A stretch of DNA of 64,000 bases, taken from Chloroflexota bacterium. GTDB lineage: Bacteria; Chloroflexota; Dehalococcoidia; UBA2979. This document shows, piece after piece, positions 34,901-42,718 of the stretch. The notes under the pieces were generated by a model. That model had not been told where the DNA came from. It saw only the letters and a list, made by a program, of their open reading frames with translations, and searched no databases. Every line of letters begins with the position of its first letter. The stretch's first letter is position 1. The stretch is from the NCBI GenBank assembly GCA_026713865.1, contig JAPONQ010000067.1:1-64000 (forward strand), given 5' to 3'. The translations under genes and the position numbers were made by a program.

Positions 34901-35934
34901 GCGATCCGCCCCGACAACAGCAGTTCGACTTCGGCGAGGAGCACGGTGAGGAGCCCCCGGGCGGGATGCCGCCCCCGGGCTCGCCGGAGCGAGCGGCCGC
35001 CCCGCCCGCCTGGCGCGACCCGACGGATCGTCCGGCCCCGGTGGTGACCGAGGACGGCGAGTACTGGTTCCCGCGCCCGGAGGAGCATCGCGCCGTTCCG
35101 CGCGAGCCGTGGTCGGAGCGCTGGCTCGGGCTGCGCCACACCGTCTCCTGGATCGCCGCCGTCGCGCTCGTGGCGGCGGCGGCGGCCGCCCTCGCCGCCC
35201 ACTCCGTCGTGCAGGCCACGAGCGAGCAGGTCGCGCGCCCGGCGCTGAGGAACGCGGTCGACGCGCTGGCGGAGCCCGAAGCCCTGATCGACCTGCACTT
35301 CGAGACGATTCAAGAGGCGGCCGCCGGCGCCGCCGCCGGCGCGGAGATCGAGGTTCCGGGATACGCGGTTCCGGGCGTCGGCCTCACCGCGCAGGAGGCG
35401 GCGAGCGAAGACCGCCCGCGGATGCGGGACGCGCTCCTGGAGCGCAGTGTCACCCGGATCCGGGCCGAGGGGAGGAGCGCTCTCGCCGAGGGTGGACTCG
35501 CGCCGCCGGTGACCGACCGCCTCTCCACGGCCGGTGCCGTCGCCGTCCTGCTCGACGGGCTCACCGCCGCCACCCACGAGAGCTGGATCGGCTGGCGCAC
35601 GAGGCTGGTGCTGGCGGCGGCTCTGCTCGCCGCCGCCGTGCTCGCACTGCCGCGCGGCTTCGGCGGCGTGCTCGGAGTCGGCTCGGCGCTGCTCGCCGCC
35701 GGCATTCTCGTGACGGCCGCCTCGCTCGGCCTGCGCCTCGCGCTCTCGGCCGCGAGCGTCGAGGGCCCCCTTCTCGACGAGTACCTGCGCGTCGCGCGCG
35801 ACCTCACGCTCATCCCGCTGCGCAACGGCATCGTGCTGGCGGGAGCAGGCGCGGCGCTCGTGCTGCCGGCGGCGCTCCTGCGCGCCGTCTTCGAGCGCTC
35901 GGAGATGCGCCGGCCGGCGGCGAGCACCGGCTGA
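34897..35934 (+). CDS. Hypothetical four-helix membrane protein
   Basis: 345 residues, not recognised. A 75-residue Pro/Glu-rich cytosolic head leads to a first membrane helix (84-104). An outside loop of about 130 residues (105-234) follows, with alternating acidic helices (ALRNAVDALAEPEALIDLHF), then three helices (235-251, 257-283, 307-329) and a short basic tail. The topology, one long extracytoplasmic loop between helices 1 and 2, suggests a sensor or integrity protein (inference). Coupled to the RDD gene. Confidence 0.72.
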   Translation: MSDPPRQQQFDFGEEHGEEPPGGMPPPGSPERAAAPPAWRDPTDRPAPVVTEDGEYWFPRPEEHRAVPREPWSERWLGLRHTVSWIAAVALVAAAAAALAAHSVVQATSEQVARPALRNAVDALAEPEALIDLHFETIQEAAAGAAAGAEIEVPGYAVPGVGLTAQEAASEDRPRMRDALLERSVTRIRAEGRSALAEGGLAPPVTDRLSTAGAVAVLLDGLTAATHESWIGWRTRLVLAAALLAAAVLALPRGFGGVLGVGSALLAAGILVTAASLGLRLALSAASVEGPLLDEYLRVARDLTLIPLRNGIVLAGAGAALVLPAALLRAVFERSEMRRPAASTG

Positions 35935-36010
35935 GCAAGCCGCCGCCGCGCGTGCGGGCAGCGCTCGGGGCGCCGATCGCCCGAACTGTCCCGGGCACGG
36001 CCGCGAGCAA

Positions 36011-36034
36011 CGCCGGTCCGCCGGCGGACCGGCG
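36011..36034. promoter_or_regulatory. 24-bp perfect palindrome upstream of the mcl promoter
   Basis: The half-site CGCCGGTCCGCC (36011-36022) is followed without a gap by its exact reverse complement (36023-36034). It is centred about 58 bases upstream of the predicted mcl transcription start, a typical position for an activator. It could instead fold as the terminator of the membrane gene ending at 35934. Confidence 0.5.
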
Positions 36035-36045
36035 GTCGGGCCCGG

Positions 36046-36074
36046 TTGACGGGTGCGCGGGCGGCGGATAGCGT
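36046..36074 (+). promoter_or_regulatory. Promoter of the mcl operon (TTGACG, 17 bases, TAGCGT)
   Basis: A near-consensus -35 TTGACG (36046-36051) is followed after exactly 17 bases by TAGCGT (36069-36074). Transcription should start near 36081, leaving a leader of about 46 bases that ends with GGAAGG before the mcl ATG. It is the best -35/-10 pair that I found in the window. Confidence 0.6.
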
Positions 36075-36126
36075 CCCGAGTCGCGCCGTGGGCGCAGGTC
36101 GCGGCGCGCCACCCGGAAGGTTCCGC

Positions 36127-37212
36127 ATGCTGCGCAACCCGCGCGCATTCTTCCAGCCGCTCGCGATGGGCGCACCGCAGCCGCCCCGCGAGATCCCGGC
36201 GCGGCCGATGCGGATGATCCACTTCTTCGACCCGGGCCACCCGCGAATGCGCGCGCGGATCCCGCAGATCATCCCCCAAGTCGACGTCCTGCTCGGCAAC
36301 CTCGAGGACGCCATCGCCGCCGACCGGAAAGAGGAGGCCCGGACCGGGCTGATCGAGGTCGCCCGCGAGAACGACTTCGGCGACACGGCGCTCTGGACTC
36401 GCATCAACAGCCTCGACTCGCCGTGGTTCCTCGACGACATCACAGAGCTCGTCGAGACGATCGGCGACCGGCTCGATGTGATCATGCTCCCCAAGGTGAA
36501 CGGCCCGTGGGACATCGCCTTCCTGGACCAGCTGCTGGCCCAGCTCGAGGCGAAGCACGGAGTCCGCGAGCCGCTCCTGGTGCACGCCGTGCTGGAGACG
36601 GCGATCGGCGTCTCCAACGTCGAGGCGATCGCGACCGCCAGCCCGCGCATGCAGGGGATGAGCCTCGGCCCGGCCGATCTCGCCGCGTCACGGCGCATGA
36701 AGACGACGCGCGTCGGCGGCGGGCACCCCGCCTACCTCGTGCGAAGCGACCCCGACCCCTCCGACGCCGACGCGCCCCGACCGACCGCGCAGCAGGATCT
36801 CTGGCACTACACGATGGCGCGCATGGTGGACGCCTGCAACGCGGCGGACTGCTACCCGTTCTACGGTCCCTTCGGCGACATCGCCGACCCGGTGGCGTGC
36901 GAGGATCAGTTCCGCAACGCCTTCCTGATGGGGTGCGTGGGTGCCTGGTCGATCCATCCCAGCCAGATCGACATCGCCAAGCGCGTCTTCTCGCCGCCCG
37001 CCGACGAGGTGGCCTTCGCGCGGCGGATCGTGGAGGCGATGGGCGACGGCTCGGGCGTGATCATGCTGGACGGCAAGATGCAGGACGACGCGACCTACAA
37101 GCAGGCGCAGGTCATGCTGACGACCGCACGCCGGCTCGCCGAGCGCGATCCCGAACTCGCCGCGCTCTACGGCTTGGACGCCGGCGGGTCCGGGCCGGCG
37201 GCGCAGGGCTAG
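36127..37212 (+). CDS. mcl: L-malyl-CoA/beta-methylmalyl-CoA lyase
   Basis: Reversible aldol lyase of the CitE/HpcH superfamily, 361 residues. It splits beta-methylmalyl-CoA to glyoxylate plus propionyl-CoA and malyl-CoA to glyoxylate plus acetyl-CoA. From memory it follows the Chloroflexus/Rhodobacter enzyme almost block for block: [88 protein letters not shown] and [20 protein letters not shown]. Mg ligands are the Glu and Asp of the superfamily core. GGAAGG precedes the ATG. First gene of an operon with a CoA ligase, ferredoxin-like and ferritin genes. Confidence 0.93.
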   Translation: MLRNPRAFFQPLAMGAPQPPREIPARPMRMIHFFDPGHPRMRARIPQIIPQVDVLLGNLEDAIAADRKEEARTGLIEVARENDFGDTALWTRINSLDSPWFLDDITELVETIGDRLDVIMLPKVNGPWDIAFLDQLLAQLEAKHGVREPLLVHAVLETAIGVSNVEAIATASPRMQGMSLGPADLAASRRMKTTRVGGGHPAYLVRSDPDPSDADAPRPTAQQDLWHYTMARMVDACNAADCYPFYGPFGDIADPVACEDQFRNAFLMGCVGAWSIHPSQIDIAKRVFSPPADEVAFARRIVEAMGDGSGVIMLDGKMQDDATYKQAQVMLTTARRLAERDPELAALYGLDAGGSGPAAQG

Positions 37213-37227
37213 GCGGCGAGGAGAGCG

Positions 37228-38442
37228 ATGCGCTTCTTCGAGTTCGAGGCGAAGCAGCTGCTGGCACGGCGCGGCGTCCCGCTGCCCGAGAGCCGGATCG
37301 CGCGCACGGCCGAGGAGGCCGCCGACGCGCAGCGCGAGCTCGGGGGCGACGTCGTCCTCAAGTCGCAGGTGCTCAGCGGCGGCCGCATGAAGGCCGGCGG
37401 CGTGCGCTTCGCCGGGAGCGCGGACGAGGCCCGCGGCGCCGCCGAGGCCATCCTCGCGCTGCCGATCAACGGTCAGCACCCCCAGGGCGTGCTGGTCGAG
37501 CGCAAGGGTGAGATCGCGCAGGAGTACTACGCCGCCGTGACGTGGGACGGTCGGGCGAAGCGGCCGGTCATCGTCTTCAGCGACATGGGGGGCATCGACA
37601 TCGAGGAGGTCGCCGAGGCGCATCCCGACCACCTCTCCCGCACCCACCTCTCGACCCTGCGGCCGCTCTCCGACTACCAGGCGAAGCTCGCCGTCGCGCG
37701 CACCGGGGTCACCGGAGGCGACCTCAACCGGCTCGCCCGCATCGTGCTCCAGCTGGCGCGCGCCTTCCGCGAGCACGACCTGACGCTGGCGGAGATCAAC
37801 CCCATCGGAAAGCTCGCGGACGGCAGCATCCTCGCGCTCGACGCGCACATGGAGATGGAGGCGGAGGCGCGGGGTGCACACCGCGCCCTCCTCGCGGAGC
37901 TCGGCATCCCCGAGCACGACACGCGCCAGGCGCGCCCGCCTACCCCGTTCGAGGTCGCGGGCGCCGAGGTCGACGCTCAGGACACGCGCGGCGTCGCCGG
38001 CAACGTCACCGAGTTCTCGGGCTCGCTCGGGCTGGTGATCGGGGCCGGCGGAGGCTCGCTCACGCTCTTCGACGCCGTGCGGTCGGCCGGCGGCGACCCC
38101 GCGAACTACTGCGAGGTCGGGGGCAATCCCTCGGTGCGCAAGACGGCCGCCCTGACGCGCCTCATCGTCTCGAAGCCGGGGGTCGAGAAGATCGCCGTGA
38201 TGATGAACGTCGTCTCCAACACCCGTGTCGACATCATGGCGCGGGGGGTGATCAAGGGGGTGATCGAGGCCGGATTCGACCCGGCCGACAAGATCGCCAT
38301 CTTCCGAATCCCGGGATCCTGGGAGGAGGAGGGCTTCGCCATCCTCCGGCGCTACGGCGTCGAGTACGTGGATCGATCGGTCTCGATGCACGAGGCGGCA
38401 CGGCGGGCCGTCGCCAAGCTCGCCGGCCTGGACGGGGGCTAG
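37228..38442 (+). CDS. SucC-like ATP-grasp subunit of an acyl-CoA ligase (malate/succinate type)
   Basis: Beta subunit of a two-subunit ADP-forming acid-CoA ligase, 404 residues. The N-terminal ATP-grasp part has FEFEAKQLLARRGVPLPES, VLKSQVLSGGRMKAGG and LAEINPIG (Mg ligands); the C-terminal CoA-ligase part has CEVGGNPSVRKTAAL. Several SucC landmarks differ: the usual VNIFGGI...CD is MNVVSNTRVD, and GGGA is GGNPS. This is therefore a divergent clade and may not be a TCA-cycle succinyl-CoA synthetase. The position directly behind mcl favours malate (malate-CoA ligase, as MtkA), but succinate, mesaconate or citramalate remain possible. Confidence 0.8.
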   Translation: MRFFEFEAKQLLARRGVPLPESRIARTAEEAADAQRELGGDVVLKSQVLSGGRMKAGGVRFAGSADEARGAAEAILALPINGQHPQGVLVERKGEIAQEYYAAVTWDGRAKRPVIVFSDMGGIDIEEVAEAHPDHLSRTHLSTLRPLSDYQAKLAVARTGVTGGDLNRLARIVLQLARAFREHDLTLAEINPIGKLADGSILALDAHMEMEAEARGAHRALLAELGIPEHDTRQARPPTPFEVAGAEVDAQDTRGVAGNVTEFSGSLGLVIGAGGGSLTLFDAVRSAGGDPANYCEVGGNPSVRKTAALTRLIVSKPGVEKIAVMMNVVSNTRVDIMARGVIKGVIEAGFDPADKIAIFRIPGSWEEEGFAILRRYGVEYVDRSVSMHEAARRAVAKLAGLDGG

Positions 38443-38446
38443 CGGC

Positions 38447-39349
38447 GTGTCGATCCTGATCGACCACGAGAGCACGTTCATCATCCAGGGAATCACCGGC
38501 CGCGAGGCCGTGACGATGACGCGAGAGCTCCTGGACTACGGCGCGAAGCTGCTCGGGGGCGTCACCCCCGGTCGCAGGGGCCGCGAGGTGCACGGCGTCC
38601 CCGTGGAAGACACGGTGCGGGCGTTCACGGAGCGCACGCGGGTCGACGGCTCCATCGTCGTCGTTCCGCCGGCCTTCGCCGCCGACGCCGTACACGAGGC
38701 GGTCGAGGCCGGAGTGAGGCTGATCGTCGTCGTCACCGAGCGGATCCCGCGCCGGCAGGTCGCCGAGTTCGTCGAGCACGCGGAGCAGACGGGCGCCCGC
38801 ATCATCGGCCCCAACTGCCTGGGGATCATCTCGCCGGGGAAGTCGCGGATGGGAGGGATCGGCGGGTCGGCCGACGCCACGCACCGCGCCTTCCATCCGG
38901 GATCCGTCGGGGTGATGTCGCGCTCCGGCGGGATGACCGTCGAGATCGCGAACGCGCTCTCACAGGCGGGTCTCGGGATCTCGACGGCCTGTTCGATCGG
39001 GGGCGACGCCATCATCGGCTCCACCTACGCCGAGCTCATGCCGCTGTTTGAGGCAGACGCCGAGACGCAGGCGATCGCCATCTACAGCGAGCCGGGCGGT
39101 CGAGCGGAGGCGGAGCTCGCGGAGTACATGGAGGCCGCCTCCTCCCGCCTGCCGGTGGTGGCCTTCATGGCCGGCCGCTTCATGGACGCGATGCCGGGGA
39201 TGCGCTTCGGCCACGCCGGCACGATCGTGGAGGGACGAGAGGACACGACGGCGGAGAAGATCGATCGCATGCAGCGGGCCGGAATCGCCGTCGCCGAGCG
39301 GATCGAGCATATCCCCGCGCTGCTGCGCGAGAGGATGGGTGCACGCTGA
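38447..39349 (+). CDS. SucD-like alpha subunit of the same acyl-CoA ligase
   Basis: 300 residues: an N-terminal CoA-binding Rossmann domain (FIIQGITGREAVTMTREL, GGVTPGRRGREVHGVPV) and a ligase domain with IGPNCLGIISPGKSRMG and the phosphohistidine loop GMRFGHAGTIVEG (His256). GTG start four bases after the SucC-like stop. Together they should form acyl-CoA from an organic acid, CoA and ATP, or run in reverse and make ATP. See the preceding entry for substrate uncertainty. Confidence 0.83.
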   Translation: MSILIDHESTFIIQGITGREAVTMTRELLDYGAKLLGGVTPGRRGREVHGVPVEDTVRAFTERTRVDGSIVVVPPAFAADAVHEAVEAGVRLIVVVTERIPRRQVAEFVEHAEQTGARIIGPNCLGIISPGKSRMGGIGGSADATHRAFHPGSVGVMSRSGGMTVEIANALSQAGLGISTACSIGGDAIIGSTYAELMPLFEADAETQAIAIYSEPGGRAEAELAEYMEAASSRLPVVAFMAGRFMDAMPGMRFGHAGTIVEGREDTTAEKIDRMQRAGIAVAERIEHIPALLRERMGAR

Positions 39350-39573
39350 TGCCGGACGGGCTCTTCATCCGCGTCGATATCGCCGAGTCGGTCCAGGGGG
39401 ATCCGGAGCTCGTCCAGCGCCTGATCGAGGTCTGCCCGGTCGACATCTTCGACCGGGCCGAGGGCGGCGTGGCAACGGTCGCAGAGAACCTCGACGAGTG
39501 CACCCTCTGCGACCTCTGCATCCAGGCCGCGGGGGACGATCGCGTGCGCGTCGTGAAGCTCTATGCCGAATAG
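39349..39573 (+). CDS. Small ferredoxin-like protein with one 4Fe-4S site
   Basis: 74 residues. Cysteines are Cys29 in IEVCPVDIF and Cys51, Cys54, Cys57 in DECTLCDLCIQAAG. That is exactly enough for one [4Fe-4S] cluster, whereas ordinary bacterial ferredoxins carry two C-x2-C-x2-C-x3-C motifs. The first trio of the usual fold is absent and the second motif lacks its closing C-P. Its start shares one base with the SucD-like stop. Redox partner unknown; it may be a structural or accessory subunit rather than a free carrier. Confidence 0.75.
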   Translation: MPDGLFIRVDIAESVQGDPELVQRLIEVCPVDIFDRAEGGVATVAENLDECTLCDLCIQAAGDDRVRVVKLYAE

Positions 39574-39579
39574 GGGGCG

Positions 39580-40104
39580 ATGATGGCGACGATGCTCATC
39601 TCCGAGCGGATGGCGGAGGGGCTCTCGTACCAGGTGGGACGGGAGTTCCACGCCTCGATCCAGTACGAGATGCTCGCCGCCTACTTCGAGCGGGAGGCCC
39701 TTCCCAATCTCGCCACCCGCTATCGCGGCCAGGCCGAGGAGGAGCGGGGCCACGCGCTCAAGCTGATCGCCTTCCTCAACGACACGGGGGCCGTCGTCCG
39801 CATCCCCGCGATCGAGGCCGGCCAGGCCGAGTTCTCCTCCCCGCTGGAGGCGCTCGAACTCGCGCTCCAGAGCGAGACCGAGGTGACGGAGGCGATCAAC
39901 GCGCTGATGGACATCGCCCTCGAGGAGCACGACCACATGTCGCGGGGCGTCCTCCAGTGGTTCGTCGACGAGCAGCTCGAGGAGGTCGCGACGGCGGATG
40001 CGCTCGTGATCGTCGCCCGGCGCGCCGGCGACGACCTCCTCTACCTCGAGCAGTACGTCTCCGGGCTCGCCGTGCCCGGCGCCGAGGGCAACGCCCCGGC
40101 CTAG
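39580..40104 (+). CDS. ftnA: Bacterial non-haem ferritin
   Basis: Four-helix iron-storage protein, 174 residues. The ferroxidase centre is visible as the Glu in GREFHASIQYEMLAAYFE and as AEEERGHALKL (E-x-x-H); the later EEHDHMSRGVLQWFVDEQLEEV supplies further ligands. Two in-frame ATGs lie at 39580 and 39583. It follows the ferredoxin-like gene after six bases. Why a ferritin closes a malyl-CoA operon is unclear; iron supply to cluster enzymes is one idea (inference). Confidence 0.88.
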   Translation: MMATMLISERMAEGLSYQVGREFHASIQYEMLAAYFEREALPNLATRYRGQAEEERGHALKLIAFLNDTGAVVRIPAIEAGQAEFSSPLEALELALQSETEVTEAINALMDIALEEHDHMSRGVLQWFVDEQLEEVATADALVIVARRAGDDLLYLEQYVSGLAVPGAEGNAPA

Positions 40105-40249
40105 CGCGGCACCTGCGGCCGGGCCACGCGCGGGTCGGTCGCAGCTCCCGCTGGCCGGTGTCCGCACGGCGCGCCGCGGGCAGGACGACGCCCCGCCGGG
40201 GTCCACGCCAGATACAGCCGCCGATCGAGGGCCCGGCGCACGACGCCGC

Positions 40250-40564
40250 TCAGGATCCGGCCGCTCCATCTCGCGCCGTCGTCGGCGGCGGGGGCGGCGC
40301 CGGCGAGATCGTCGGGCGGCCATGCATGGCGATTTCCGCGTCGCGCTCCTGCCGTCGGAGCGCCTCTCCCGAGCAGCCGCGCGCTCGCAGCTGACGCTCG
40401 AACATCTCGCGCTCGCGGCGCGCCGCGAGGAGCTCCGCGCGGCCGAAGCGGCCGCCCGTGTCGATGACGACCGCGTGGTACCGGCGCCACTCCCGGTAGA
40501 GCGCGACGCACTCCTCGTCGTGCTCGTGGCCGGGAGCGACGGATGGCTCCTCCGCCACCGTCAT
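40250..40564 (-). CDS. Small helical protein coupled to rpiB
   Basis: 104 residues, not recognised. An acidic/His-rich head (PGHEHDEECVALYREW) is followed by a charged helix (AELLAARREREMFERQL RARG...) and a Pro-rich tail. Its ATG overlaps the rpiB stop (ATGA), which strongly suggests it is translated. Last gene of the mch-mcd-rpiB operon. The following 145 bases to the converging ferritin hold no gene. Confidence 0.6.
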   Translation of the reverse strand: MTVAEEPSVAPGHEHDEECVALYREWRRYHAVVIDTGGRFGRAELLAARREREMFERQLRARGCSGEALRRQERDAEIAMHGRPTISPAPPPPPTTARDGAAGS

Positions 40565-41001
40565 CCCCCTCCGGCGGGATCGATCTGCGCGATGCGCCGG
40601 GCGTGACGCCCCCCGTCGAAGGGGGTCGCCAGCCAGGTGTCGACGATGGCGAGCGCGAGCTCCTCGCTGACCATCCGCTCGCCGATGGCTATGACGTTCG
40701 CGTCGTTGTGGCGCCGGGCCAGCTCCGCCGACTCGATGCTCCAGCAGAGAGCGCAGCGGATCCCGCGGAGGCGGTTCGCGACGATCGCCTCCCCGTTCCC
40801 GGAACCTCCGAGCACCACCGCCCGTTCGCACTCCCCGCGCGCCACCGCCTCCGCCGCCGAGCGGATGAAGGGCGGGTAGTCGGCGACGAGTGTGGAGTCC
40901 GTTCCCAGGTCGACGACATCGTGCCCGCCCGCCTCCAGGTGGCGGCGTATCGCCTCCTTGTAGCGGTAGCCCGCGTGATCGGAGGCGACGGCGATGCGCA
41001 C
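40561..41001 (-). CDS. rpiB: Ribose-5-phosphate isomerase B
   Basis: 146-residue RpiB/LacAB-family isomerase interconverting ribose 5-phosphate and ribulose 5-phosphate. Features are RIAVASDHAGYRYKE, VLGGSGNGEAIVANRLRGIRCALCW and RRHNDANVIAIGERM. The base position carries Glu71 (SGNGE), as in the mycobacterial enzyme, instead of the E. coli cysteine. ATG seven bases after the mcd stop; the stop overlaps the next small gene. Confidence 0.92.
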   Translation of the reverse strand: MRIAVASDHAGYRYKEAIRRHLEAGGHDVVDLGTDSTLVADYPPFIRSAAEAVARGECERAVVLGGSGNGEAIVANRLRGIRCALCWSIESAELARRHNDANVIAIGERMVSEELALAIVDTWLATPFDGGRHARRIAQIDPAGGG

Positions 41002-41008
41002 CGCTGCC

Positions 41009-42679
41009 CTATCCTTCGCGCGCGGCGCGCGCCAGGAGCTGGCGGCCGATCACCTTGAGCTCCAGTACCGGCTTGACGCCCTCGAAGATCGGAAGCACCA
41101 GAGCGTCCACGACGTAGCGCGAGATCGGATCCTCCTCCGAGAAGCCCCACCCGCCGTGCAAGAGCTGCGCCTCGCGTGTGACCTCGCCGGCGATATCGCA
41201 CGCGAGCAGCTTCGCCATCGCCGGCTCCACGGCGCGCGTGTCGAAATCGCGCGCCGCCACGTAGGTGAGCTGCCGCGCCGCCGCGGTGTGCGTCGCCATC
41301 ACCCCGATCTTGTGCTGCGTCAGCTGGTAGTCGGAGAGCGGAGAGCCGAACTGCGAGCGCTGCGTGACGTACTGGCACGCCTTCTCCAGGCCGGCCTGCG
41401 CCACCCCGATCGCGCGGCCGCCGGTCTGCAGCCGCCCCGCCGCGAAGCCGCCCATCTGTACGAAGAAGCCGTTGCCGACGCCGTCATCGCCGCCGACCAG
41501 ATTGGCGTGCGGCACCCAGACATCGTCCAGCGCGATGGTGAAGGAGTGCATGCCGCGGTAGCCCGGCGTGGGGTTCGCCGTCCCCTCCATCACGCCACCC
41601 TCCGGCTGCTCGTAGCGCCAGTGGTGCCCCTCGAAGGGCGGCTTCGGAACCATGAACAGCGAGAGGCCGCGGTTCCCCGACGCCGGGTCGGGATCGGTAC
41701 GCGCGAGCAAAGCGAGCACCGTGGCGCGACCGGAGAAGGTGCTCCAGGCCTTCTGACCGCTGATTCGCCACCCGCGCACGCCCTCGTGCTCGGCGGGGAC
41801 GGCGCGCGTCTGCAGCGAGGCGACATCGGACCCCACGTCCGGCTCCGTCACCGCGATCGCGACGAGCTCGTCGCCTGAGGCGATGCGCGGCAGCCACTGC
41901 GCGCGTTGCTCGTCCGTCCCGCCGGCGAGCAGCGCCTTCGTCAGGATCTCCGGGCGCGTGGAGAGCGAGCCGGCCGCTGCCAGCGATGCCATCGAGAGCT
42001 CCTCGGTGATGATGATCATCGGCAGGTCGCCCATCCCCGTCCCGCCGTACTGCTCCGGGATCGAGGAGCCGAAGAAGCCCTGACGCGAGAAGGCGCCCAG
42101 CAGGGCGTCGGGCACGAGCCTGTCCTCGCGGTGGATCTGCTGGGCTATAGGCGCGACCTCGTTGCGGGCGAACTCGCGCGCCATGTCGCGCGTCAGGGCG
42201 GCGGTCTCGTCCTCGAGATCGACGTTGTTCGTCCCGAGGGAGGCGATCACCTCGCGGCCGATCTCACGCAGCCGCGCATCGGCGAGGCCGGCGCGGAGCT
42301 GCGAGCGAAGTGCCGGGTCCCGGAGGGGCGCGAGGTCGTCCTCCGCGAGCCCGCATTCCTCCCACGCCGCCTCGATCGCCGAGCCGAGGGCGTGCGCGAC
42401 CTCGGCGGCGTAGGCGTGGGCCATCATCGCCTGGCGCCGATCCGGCTGACCCTTCGCGGCGAGCCGCTCCGCGTACGACACGAGCTCGTGCGCGGCCCTC
42501 ACCTGCGTGGCGAGGTAGGAGACGCGCTCGACGTGCACCTGGTGATCGTCGATGCGGCGGCCACCTTCGGTGAGCACCGCCGCGCTCCGCAGGGCCGCGT
42601 CGACGACGCTCGTCGACGCCTCCACCAGCCGCCTCGCCGAGGCGATGACCGCGTCCGGCGTGGTCCCAGTCGTCGTCAC
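41009..42679 (-). CDS. mcd: (2S)-Methylsuccinyl-CoA dehydrogenase
   Basis: FAD-dependent acyl-CoA dehydrogenase forming mesaconyl-C1-CoA in the ethylmalonyl-CoA pathway. At 556 residues it has the roughly 150-residue N-terminal helical extension that sets Mcd apart from ordinary 380-residue dehydrogenases. The ACAD part shows EFARNEVAPIAQQIHREDRL, SIPEQYGGTGMGDLPMI, STRPEILTKALLAGGT, IAVTEPDVGSDVA, GYRGMHSF, AGRLQTGGRAIGVAQAGLE and LLHGGWGFSEEDPISRYVVD. GTG start. It lies between mch and rpiB, which matches the pathway assignment. Confidence 0.88.
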   Translation of the reverse strand: MTTTGTTPDAVIASARRLVEASTSVVDAALRSAAVLTEGGRRIDDHQVHVERVSYLATQVRAAHELVSYAERLAAKGQPDRRQAMMAHAYAAEVAHALGSAIEAAWEECGLAEDDLAPLRDPALRSQLRAGLADARLREIGREVIASLGTNNVDLEDETAALTRDMAREFARNEVAPIAQQIHREDRLVPDALLGAFSRQGFFGSSIPEQYGGTGMGDLPMIIITEELSMASLAAAGSLSTRPEILTKALLAGGTDEQRAQWLPRIASGDELVAIAVTEPDVGSDVASLQTRAVPAEHEGVRGWRISGQKAWSTFSGRATVLALLARTDPDPASGNRGLSLFMVPKPPFEGHHWRYEQPEGGVMEGTANPTPGYRGMHSFTIALDDVWVPHANLVGGDDGVGNGFFVQMGGFAAGRLQTGGRAIGVAQAGLEKACQYVTQRSQFGSPLSDYQLTQHKIGVMATHTAAARQLTYVAARDFDTRAVEPAMAKLLACDIAGEVTREAQLLHGGWGFSEEDPISRYVVDALVLPIFEGVKPVLELKVIGRQLLARAAREG

Positions 42680-42718
42680 GCGAACCCCCTTACCCCTACC
42701 GCATCCGGCCGGCGGCCC

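Noticed and set aside
36011-36034. Palindrome as a transposon end or attachment site
   Set aside because: No duplicated flanks, transposase or integrase gene, or second copy is present nearby.
40105-40249. Plus- and minus-strand Arg-rich frames between the ferritin and the small rpiB-coupled gene
   Set aside because: No ribosome sites, no motifs and biased composition only; treated as a non-coding gap between converging operons.
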